Shown: piece after piece, positions 55,963-64,000 of the stretch
Layout of the letters: each line of letters starts with the position of its first letter
Numbering within the stretch: the first letter of the stretch is position 1
From: Rhizophagus irregularis
Lineage: Eukaryota; Glomeromycota; Glomeromycetes; Glomerales; Glomeraceae
Assembly: GCF_026210795.1 (NCBI RefSeq)
Contig: NC_089454.1
Location: forward strand, 868,001 to 932,000
Direction: 5' to 3'
DNA: 64,000 nucleotides
Made by a program: the position numbers and the translations under genes
The notes under the pieces: model-generated
What the model was told of the DNA's origin: nothing
The model's database searches: none
What the model saw: only the letters and a program-made list of their open reading frames with translations

Positions 55963-56434
55963 ATGCAAGTAAGTTTACAATTTTTTATGGTTTTGAAAAT
56001 CTGGCTTAAAATGATTTTGTATTTTCCTTTATATATAACTCATCTAGACTAGTTTATTGCCATAATGTCTACTACAAATAAAAATATATCATCTCCTTCA
56101 TCAGACGATAGTGAAATAATAGAAGTATCAGAAAACGAAACAAATCGTGCTCGTCTTATAGCATTAGTCGTCAGGGAAGCTGTTTTCGTAGGAAATCAAC
56201 AAGATTGGAACGCCGCTATTAGAATGATTTTACAACATAAATTACTTACTTTACCAGAAAAAAACACAATTGTTGCCTTATTACAAATAAAATCTTCATG
56301 TAAAATTATTTTTTTTTTTGGTTGTTGTTGATTTTACAAAATTACGAGTTATGATCAAATTAATTTAATCCTATCTCTCTTTTCTTTTTCGTTTAGAATC
56401 TCCAATTTTAGATTTTATTACAAAATACAAATAG
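55963..56434 (+). CDS. Small acidic protein of unknown function
   Basis: Three exons: a 6-base micro-exon ATGCAA (55963-55968) with a perfect GTAAGT donor, then 56053-56299, then 56412-56434. Phases join to 91 residues. If the micro-exon is not used, the ATG at 56065 gives 87 residues. The sequence starts MQFIAIMSTTNKNISSPSSD, then DSEIIEVSENETNRARLIAL, VVREAVFVGNQQDWNAAIRM and ILQHKLLTLPEKNTIVALLQ, ending IKSSYFITKYK. The N-terminal 35 residues are Ser/Asp/Glu-rich; SDDSEIIEVSE looks like a SUMO-interacting motif (hydrophobic IIEV flanked by acids and Ser). The rest is predicted helical by its heptad-like Leu/Ile/Ala pattern. I do not recognise a family. The last exon is short and its acceptor was chosen because the alternative AG (56396) makes an immediate stop. 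Confidence 0.6.
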
Positions 56435-56474
56435 AAAGAAAGAGAAAAATACTGACAAAAAAGTTTTTATCATC

Positions 56475-56506
<32 letters not shown>

Positions 56507-58650
56507 TGTATGTATATATTATCCCTCTACGATATAACATATAAACATTAACTCCGATTATAACGTTAACTCCGATTATAACCTCACTTATTATATATAC
56601 ATGAAAGAGATTAATAAATTTCTTTTGTAAATCTTCAAAATAATCTTTTAGGTTTAAGGAATTAAGATCAATTAAAATAATAACAAATATTATATAGCTC
56701 TATTACTATTACTTTTTTTTAATTTATTCTTTTCAAATACGTACGTAAAATTTAATATTTTTTATTATATATGTATCCTAAGGTTGAAGTAGCTTTATTC
56801 TTTATTGCTTACTTCTTTATTTGATTTTTTTTTAAAAAAAAAATTATATATTCTAGTATTCTTTTTTCTTTTTTGAAAATTGAAAATAAAAAGAAGAAAA
56901 AAAAAAATGATACTATTCCTTTTGTCACGTTTTTTTTTTTATACTGGTTCTAGAATACTCTTTTTAAATTTGTTTGTTAATAATAACTTGATTACATGAT
57001 TTATATTTACTAATTGATTATAAAACAATAAATAACAAAATGAGAATGCATTTTTCTATTCCTAGTTATTTTAAAACACTTTATTTAGCAGTCTCGAGAA
57101 AAGTAGATCCGTAGTACAATCTGTACAATTTTATCATTTACACCATATATATTCTATATGCAATAGAATCTTACAAATTTTATTTGTAAGATAATTAATA
57201 ATCATATATATATAATGTTCAAAAAGTTGTTTGATCATCAATATAAAACCAATCCAAATTGAATGATTAATGATTGTCAATAAATATTTACTTTGGTGGT
57301 TCTTTAAATATTTTGGATGTTCAAACCGAGATAATTCAATAATAAGTAAATATTGATAATGTATTTGATGTATCTCTCCTATTTCATCTATTATGATCTT
57401 ACGGAATAATACGGTAATTACATATTATAATACATAGTATCTTTAAACAAAACATTAACACCAATTTCCAAATTTTAAATCCGTTTATTTTTCGTTAATA
57501 CTGTAAATATGATAAGAGTTTGTAATTATTGAATGTGTACTCCTGTTTATTCTTTAAAATCCTTTAGAAATAATAATGATAATGATTGGACCGATTTGGA
57601 CGGAATCCTGACGTTATCCATTGTTCGTTCGTGGGACAAAACTTCTTTTGGAAATTTCTCACTATGAAATTCTTTGCTCATTTGTCCTATCTGTAATGAT
57701 AATATTATTATCAATATCAAATATCACAAATTACCTATCTTCAAGTTCTTCAAGTTCCATCATCTTGAAAATCAATCAGCACTAAAACCGTTACAAACAG
57801 AGAGCGAAGCAAGGCAGGTTTATTATAGGCTGATAAAAGTTTATCAAGGTTCAGAATAAATTAAGCAGCTGTATCTTTTTTAGAGATTCGGGATTGGAGT
57901 CGGTATTTTGCTTAGGAAGAATTAGAGGTGGGATCATTAATTTTATTCCCTTATTTGCGACATTAAGATATGATAAATTTCATCTTTGCATTAACAACAT
58001 TTAACACTTCTTTTTACATCGATTGAGATTTCATAGGATAGTTCATCTATTGTTGACTATACAATGAAATCAGGCGCATATCTGTTGAAATAAAATAATT
58101 TCATAATATTGATTAGATATGAGGAGATTTTGTAAATCTCCTTTTTTTAGGGGTGAGTAAAAGTATGAAACCCCCCTTAAATATTCGTGTCAAAAAAATG
58201 TTGCATGTCGCTCGATGTCAGAAAATATTTTCTTTTTTTCGAATATATTTTTAAGCATGTGAAAGACATTTACTGAGCGAAAAAAAAAAAAATTAAAGAA
58301 ATTTGTAATAAGAATTGTTGAAATAAAGATTAAATTAGTAATTAAGGTAACTAAGGGAATTAGGGAGTTGATACATCCTAATTAATGTTCTTTTTTGTTT
58401 TAATAATTTTTTTTAAATAGTTGATAAAATAAAGTAGGAAACTTAATTGAACACCTAAATTTCATTCTTACAAGAAAAATAAATGAAGTTGGAGTGTGAA
58501 AATTCGGAGATATCAGACTCCGAATTTGTATGATGAGCGGTTTTATAGGGAGCGTTTTGATGAAGTTCTGGTTAATAGAACGTAATTATAATGTATAGGT
58601 AAATGTGATGATTGATGATTCAGTTCGATAAAGTAATTTATATAAACATC
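56435..58650. other. Intergenic region with microsatellite, no gene seen
   Basis: 56480-56506 is a (AT)n microsatellite. 56558-56584 repeats AACTCCGATTATAACGTT-like words twice. A 61-codon frame at 57674-57859 lacks an ATG and I could not connect it to a gene, although its 3' half (QSALKPLQTESEARQVYYRL) has coding-like codons. 58510-58650 runs into the minisatellite. Confidence 0.45.
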
Positions 58651-58654
58651 AGAG

Positions 58655-59285
58655 TAATTAAAATATAGACATTTCAAATGTGATAAAAGTTCGAAATATA
58701 GACATTTTAAGACGTGATAAAGTTCAAATATAAAAACATTGCAAAATGCGATAAGTTCAAAATATAGAACATTTCAAAATGCGATAAGCTTCAAAACATA
58801 GAACATTTCAAATGCGATAAAGTTCAAAATATAGAATATTTCAAAATGCGATAGGTTCAAAATATAGAACATTTCAAATGCGGTTGGTTCAAAATATAGA
58901 GCATTTCAAATGCGGTAGGTTCAAAATATAGAGCATTTCAAATGCGGTAGGTTCAAAATATAGAACATTTCAAATGCGGTAGGTTCAAAATATAGAACAT
59001 TTCAAATGCGGTTGGTTCAAAATATAGAACATTTCAAATGCGGTTGGTTCAAAATATAGAACATTTCAAATGCGATAGGTTCAAATATAAAACATTTCAA
59101 AATGCAATAAACTTCAAAACATAGAACATTTCCAATGCGATAAGTTCAAAATATAAAACATTTCAAAATGCGATAAAATTCAAAATATAGAACATTTCAA
59201 AATGCGATAAAGTGAAGTTTAAAATATAGAACATTCAAAATGCGATAAAGTTCAAAATATAGAATATTTTAAAACGTGATATAAG
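58655..59285. repeat. Minisatellite with unit of about 31-32 bp, about 20 copies
   Basis: Tandem units read TTCAAAATATAGAACATTTC, then AAATGCGGTTGG or AAATGCGATAGG. The most regular copies are at 58850-59070. Outer copies drift to AAAATGCGATAAAG. It ends about 60 bases beyond the stop codon of the transporter gene (59344), in its 3' region. Unit spacing is regular and there are no spacers, so it is not CRISPR. Confidence 0.9.
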
Positions 59286-59343
59286 ATCCATTTAATACAT
59301 AAATTTACAATTATGCTACATTAAAATAAATTATAATATACTT

Positions 59344-60983
59344 TTAAGAATCATTAATTTCATCTTCAGGTACAGGTCCTAAGAATATACTTGTTATAGT
59401 ACATAAAATGAGAGCTCCTACTGAAAACCATAAACAAGCTGCCAAGTTAAGATAAGTAAATAATACACCACCAATAATTAATCCAAGTAATCTTCCTATG
59501 GAATTTCCCATATAATAAAATCCAACATTCATAGCAACTTTATCTCTATGACAATATGCTAATATAAGAAATGAATGAATTGAAGAATTTATTGCGAAAA
59601 TAAATGAAAATATAAATAATCCGACTATCATTAATATAATTAAAGGTGTACGTTGTGTTGTAATATCGATAAATTGAAGTCCAAATGCGATCCCAATTGT
59701 TATAACCAAAAGAATGATTGTGAATGGAACAAGAATTTTTCCTGATTTTACGGGATAAATTCGAGCTGGTTTTAAAATTAATTGAGGTGTACTTGATTGA
59801 ATTGCACCATAAAACATTACCCATCCGGCCAAGAATGCCCCTGTTTCAAGATATGACCTAAAAAAATAAAACATCAAATTAGAAATATAAAATCAAAGAT
59901 GTATCATATAAATTATATACTTACCATCCAATTGGACCTCTCAAGAACAAAGGCACCGGAACTTCAAACCATAAATCTCGTGATCCAAATAAAAACATTC
60001 TAGCTAATGATAAAATGTTTACATTCCTTCCCTAAATAAATAAATAAAAATTGTTATTACAATGAGTAAAAGCGAGATCGGAAAAGTTATTATTAATACT
60101 TGCCTTATTAAAAATTTCTTTTAATGTTAATTTTTTCTTTGATTTACTGACAGCCAATGTATGATCAAGATAAAATAAAGCAGGAGGAATAACAATTAAA
60201 TTCATTACCAATAAAACCAATAAAGATGGTATGTATCCTATAAATCTATATAAAAGTGCACCCCAAAAGAATCCTGCCCCTTTAATTGAATTCTTTGCAC
60301 CGGTAAGCCAAGCTACCAATTTAAAAAGTTTTGATTGATGTGATTCATTTTCGTCCTTTGTTACTAATTTTGTTACAGATTTTCCTCCCAATTTTACCAA
60401 ATCTTTTGCTATACCACTAAATCCTTGTGATATAATAATATATATTATTACAATTGTTTTACTCCAATCTATTCTTAATCCACAAAGTAATCCAATTCCC
60501 ATTATCTGAAATACAAGTCCAATGAGAAGACAAAATCTTAAACCCATTCGAGATCCGAGAATACCTCCAACCAGATTTGTAACAACCCCACAAAATTCAT
60601 ATAACGTAAACATCAAAGATATTTGTAAAGCCTAAAAAAAGAAAATCTTCATTTATTAAATTATATTAACATTAGTTTTTTTATAAATTAATTAAAAAAT
60701 TTTAATTACTCACGTTATATTTTAAATTATATAATTGAAATAGAATGATCATTCGTAATCCTGAGTCTGTTAAAGTGAAAAGTAAATAACCACTTGCAAT
60801 TACGTAAAAATTTTTCATTGAAGATGTTGAAGAGGAATTAGAATCATTATTAATTGGTTCATTTTTTTGTTGACTTTCAATATCATGATTTTGTTGACTT
60901 TCTAAAAACGTGTTCCCTTCATCATTAGAAAGTGTTGAAGATAATTGAATCGTTGGCTCAAGTTCTTTTATTTTTTCGGACAT
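59344..60983 (-). CDS. arsJ-like: MFS transporter of the ArsJ (organoarsenical exporter) type
   Basis: A membrane exporter. In bacteria ArsJ pumps out 1-arseno-3-phosphoglycerate, formed by a GAPDH from arsenate. Four exons on the minus strand: 60983-60714, 60631-60104, 60031-59925 and 59857-59344. They join in phase to 472 residues. Residues 1-57 are acidic/Ser-Asn-rich and cytosolic (MSEKIKELEPTIQLSSTLSN). Then about 11-12 membrane segments follow, from FYVIASGYLLFTLTDSGLRM to AACLWFSVGALILCTITSIF. Family marks as I remember ArsJ: QGFSGIAKDLVKLGGKSVTK, LFKLVAWLTGAKNSIKGAGF, FFWGALLYR, LARMFLFGSRDLWFEVPVP, and WVMFYGAIQSSTPQL. Intron 2 has a GC donor (GCAAGT at 60103), the other introns GT. 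The product ends PEDEINDS. The ATG is followed upstream at once by a minisatellite. ArsJ proper or a related MFS subfamily are both possible; the substrate is not shown by sequence. Confidence 0.78.
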
Positions 60984-61590
60984 ATTGGAATATTTTGAAG
61001 TATTTTGAAATAATTTGAAGTATTTTGAAGTATTTTGAAATAATTTAAGTATTTTGAAGTATTTTGAAGTATTTTGAAATAATTTAAAGTATTTTAAGTA
61101 TTTTGAAATAATTTAAAAGTATTTTGAAGTATTTTGAAATAATTTAAAGTATTTTAAGTATTTTGAAATAATTTGAAGTATTTTGAAGTATTTTGAAATA
61201 ATTTAAAGTATTTTGAAGTATTTTGAAATAATTTGAAGTATTTTGAAGTATTTTGAAATAATTTAAAGTATTTTAAGTATTTTGAAATAATTTAAAAGTA
61301 TTTTGAAGTATTTTGAAATAATTTGAAGTATTTTGAAGTATTTTGAAATAATTTGAAGTATTTTGAAGTATTTTGAAATAATTTGAAGTATTTTGAAGTA
61401 TTTTGGAGTATTTTGAAATATTTTGAAGTATTTTGAAGTATTTTGAAATATTTTGAAGTAATTTGAAGTAATTTGAAATATTTTGAAGTAATTTGAAGTA
61501 ATTTGGAATAATTCGAAGTAATTTAGAATAATCCAAATCTTGAAATATTTTGAAGTAATTTGGAATAATTCAAAGTATTTTGAAATAATT
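60984..61590. repeat. Minisatellite of TATTTTGAAG units upstream of the transporter ATG
   Basis: From a few bases upstream of the transporter start codon to about 61590, some 55 units of TATTTTGAAG, TATTTTGAAA or TAATTTGAAG follow each other with little variation, in higher-order groups of about 30-50 bp. It occupies the 5' leader and likely the promoter. On the minus strand it encodes a Tyr-Phe-Lys-Leu-Leu-Gln-Asn repeat in an open frame (61273-61536), which I treat as a by-product. Confidence 0.9.
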
Positions 61591-64000
61591 GAATGATAAT
61601 AATTATTTTACCAAAAAAAAAAAAGAGAAGGATATTTATATAACAATCGAGTATTTACTGTTTGATTTTACAATCAATACAATCAAATACAATCAATTCA
61701 ATCAATGATATCTTATAATCACGATATATATAATTAGAGTTTTTAACTGGACAATTTAATTTTTAATTCATTTTTATTTTTATAATCGATGATGTGATCG
61801 AAAAAAATCTTCCAGAATTTTTCAATTATTGGAGGAGTTAATTTGTAATAAATTTTAGTGATACGATAAACATACAATTCATTGGCTAATTTCAATTTTT
61901 AATTCACCAAATTTGGTTGAAGGATCTGAGCTGATACTCAAAAGAATGATAATATCAATTTCTGAAAATGGGTGAAATAAACAAATAAATAATAATTACT
62001 GAAATTGGGATTCTTAATAAACTAAATGGTAAAAGATATTTTTCAATGGATACACGTGAATTGAGTGAAATAATCTGATTTAAACTAAAAAGAATTAAAA
62101 TCAAGAAGCTAAAATTATAATCGGAAAATTTCGACATTTTTATTGTGATACGTGTAAAATTAAAAATTTAAATGTTACTTTTTAGTCTGAAAGATAATCG
62201 CTTTTTTTGCTTTTTTTTTAAAAAAAAAAGAAAGACGGAAAGATTAACAAATCTATTTGAGTAACGCATTTTCAAGGGATGTTTAACACGATAATATTAT
62301 TTATTGGGTAAATAGTAATTTACCCGGGTAGACTCGGGTAATTAACGGCTCGTCGATATATGGTAAATACCTTCCATAAGATATACGCGTATTAACGCAT
62401 TAGTCGTATTGTGAACTATTATAACCGGAATGGGTAATTTATGTGTTACACTTTTATTATCATTTCATTTGTCAATAGAACAAAGAGAACAAACATATCG
62501 ATATTACACAAAAAGATTGGAAACATTAAATAGTTATTGAGTTTTCGACAGATATCCCCAATATCCAATAACTGGAGTTATAGTTGAATACTGCGGTAAC
62601 AAATAGGAATTAATGTTACTAATAATGTTTTTAATATTGGGATGTTCCATAAGTCATTAAAATCCCGCATATTCCTAATCGACTGAGACAATAATACTGT
62701 ATAATATTATTAGTAACGTAATACATACAGTATTTTGGAACAAAGAAACAAAGAATCAAAATTCAAATTCTCGTACGGAAAAATTTGGAAACATGAACGG
62801 TTAAAAGTTAAAACCACATGAACGGTTAACTAACCGAGTATGAAAGGGTATACTAGCCGACTAGCCGAGTAATTATAAAGTAATTTGTAATTGTAACATC
62901 ACATGAATATTGTATTAATCGTATTTTCACTGTTATTATGCAGACGCCCAAGATCATGCTTTCAATAAACTCGAACAAACTATCTTTTTTTAGTATAGTA
63001 ACCAGAATAATCTATAAAAACTAACATATGTTTGAATGATGTAATGCGTCAAAAAAAAAAAAATTATTAATAAGCAAATAATAATTTATATTTATTTGTA
63101 CCTTTACTTAATGTCAAAAGCAGCATGCTCCCATTTAGTTGCATAAATAACATAATAACGCAGTTATTTGGTAAATATCACGATAGATATTCTATCCAAT
63201 AATTATAACACGTTATAACACATTATAACACATTATAACGTTTTTTATAATATTTAACTTGTCAAACTGACTTACGAAACTGCGATTTTTTATTATTACA
63301 CCAATCAAATTTTATCTAACCATATTCGTAAAATTCTTTATTTCATGTTTTTTATTGTTCAGTAGGGGAATTTATTAAACCTTAAATCATGAAAAAATTA
63401 CACGGCTGGCTTAAATTATGACGATCATGCAATTTTATATTGGCGGAAATAATTTGAAAAAAAAAATGATTTTTTTTTTTACAGGGGGTTGAAACATTAA
63501 AACAAGATTATTTGTTTGATATTTTAACTTTATTATTATTATTGAAACCGGATAATAACAAGCTGAATGCAAACAATACATAACCCAATTACAGAATGGA
63601 TATAACTATAATAGATCTTATTAAAGTACGTACTAAGTACGTAAAAAATTATCATTTATTCATTCAACATTACTATATTTAATACGCCCTCGAACTTAAC
63701 CGTTCAAATAAAAAAATATTACGCCTCGAAACCAAAAATATTGTTCTTTAAAAAAAAAAAAACAATGTAAAATTATTTGAATAGTAATTCCTATTGTTTT
63801 AAAAAAACCTGTAAATCCTCATTAAGTCATATGATAATGCATATGGTGCATTTGATTAATTTTCGGCCTGAGTTATATTTTATAATTTTGGCCCGAATTT
63901 ATAATAAGAAATAATTAAAGTCACGTTTTAACGTATTACCATTTATGATAGATAATATTAAGCCGTATGTACATTAACTGCACATTATAGGAACTTTAAT
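61591..64000. other. Intergenic region to the window end, no gene seen
   Basis: No convincing frame on either strand. Small features: a hairpin GGGTAAA/TAGTAA/TTTACCC at 62306-62325 followed by GGGTAGACTCGGGTAATTAA; near-identical ACATGAACGGTTAA words at about 62791 and 62817; TTATAACACATTATAACACA repeats at about 63207-63235; AAGTACGTACTAAGTACGTA at 63625-63644. The 60-residue frame at 61955-62137 (-) has no recognisable motif. Confidence 0.5.

Noticed and set aside
57674-57859. Small protein-coding gene
   Set aside because: There is no ATG in frame and no recognised partner exon; left as intergenic.
58655-59285. CRISPR array
   Set aside because: The units follow each other without unique spacers and the context is eukaryotic; this is a minisatellite.
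59546-59824. Second minus-strand frame inside the transporter gene
   Set aside because: It is out of frame with the membrane-segment reading and full of Asn/Tyr/Ile; a shadow.
61273-61536. Protein with Tyr-Phe-Lys-Leu-Leu-Gln-Asn repeats
   Set aside because: It is simply the translation of the TATTTTGAAG minisatellite.

Overview
The window looks like a strongly AT-rich fungal nuclear chromosome segment, most likely an arbuscular mycorrhizal fungus of the Rhizophagus irregularis type. This rests on short AT-rich GT-AG introns, a Sel1-repeat protein, a lineage-typical class I methyltransferase, a mitochondrial-type malonyl transacylase, and dense decayed pogo/Tigger, MULE, PIF/Harbinger and Helitron sequence. 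The species call is an inference. No rRNA, tRNA or CRISPR locus was seen.

Layout. From 1 to about 46.5 kb no intact host gene is visible. This part is a transposon graveyard: a Helitron relic (about 2.0-2.7 kb), a decayed MULE transposase (8.9-12.0 kb), a Harbinger element with both of its gene remnants (17.9-21.0 kb), three pogo-like elements (21.9-25.1, 33.0-35.6 and 37.3-42.1 kb), a solo-LTR candidate, a tRNA-derived SINE candidate, and many non-autonomous elements. Ends can often be set to the base, because the target-site duplications are visible and other copies in the window act as empty sites. The deepest nest is one MULE-type MITE split across 15,358-21,776 by at least six later insertions.

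From 46.5 to 64 kb the window is gene-bearing: a ten-exon mitochondrial-type malonyl-CoA:ACP transacylase (+), a three-exon CsbD-like stress protein (-), a short unrecognised ORF (+), a five-exon SAM methyltransferase (+), a single-exon Sel1-repeat protein (-), a small three-exon acidic protein (+), and a four-exon MFS transporter (-) whose sequence matches the ArsJ organoarsenical exporter family. The transporter gene is bracketed by two minisatellites, one starting a few bases upstream of its ATG and one just past its stop. No operon or shared pathway links these genes.

Most unusual: (i) palindromic modules of about 110-160 bp recur inside non-autonomous elements of clearly different superfamilies (TA, TWA, 9-bp and 6-bp target sites); (ii) a nested pair in which a Harbinger MITE and the MULE MITE inside it occur together at two loci; (iii) an ArsJ-type transporter in a fungal context with a GC-AG intron; (iv) PCNA-binding (PIP-box) C-termini on the three pogo copies. 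Frames, splice sites and repeat matches were worked out by eye and no database was searched.
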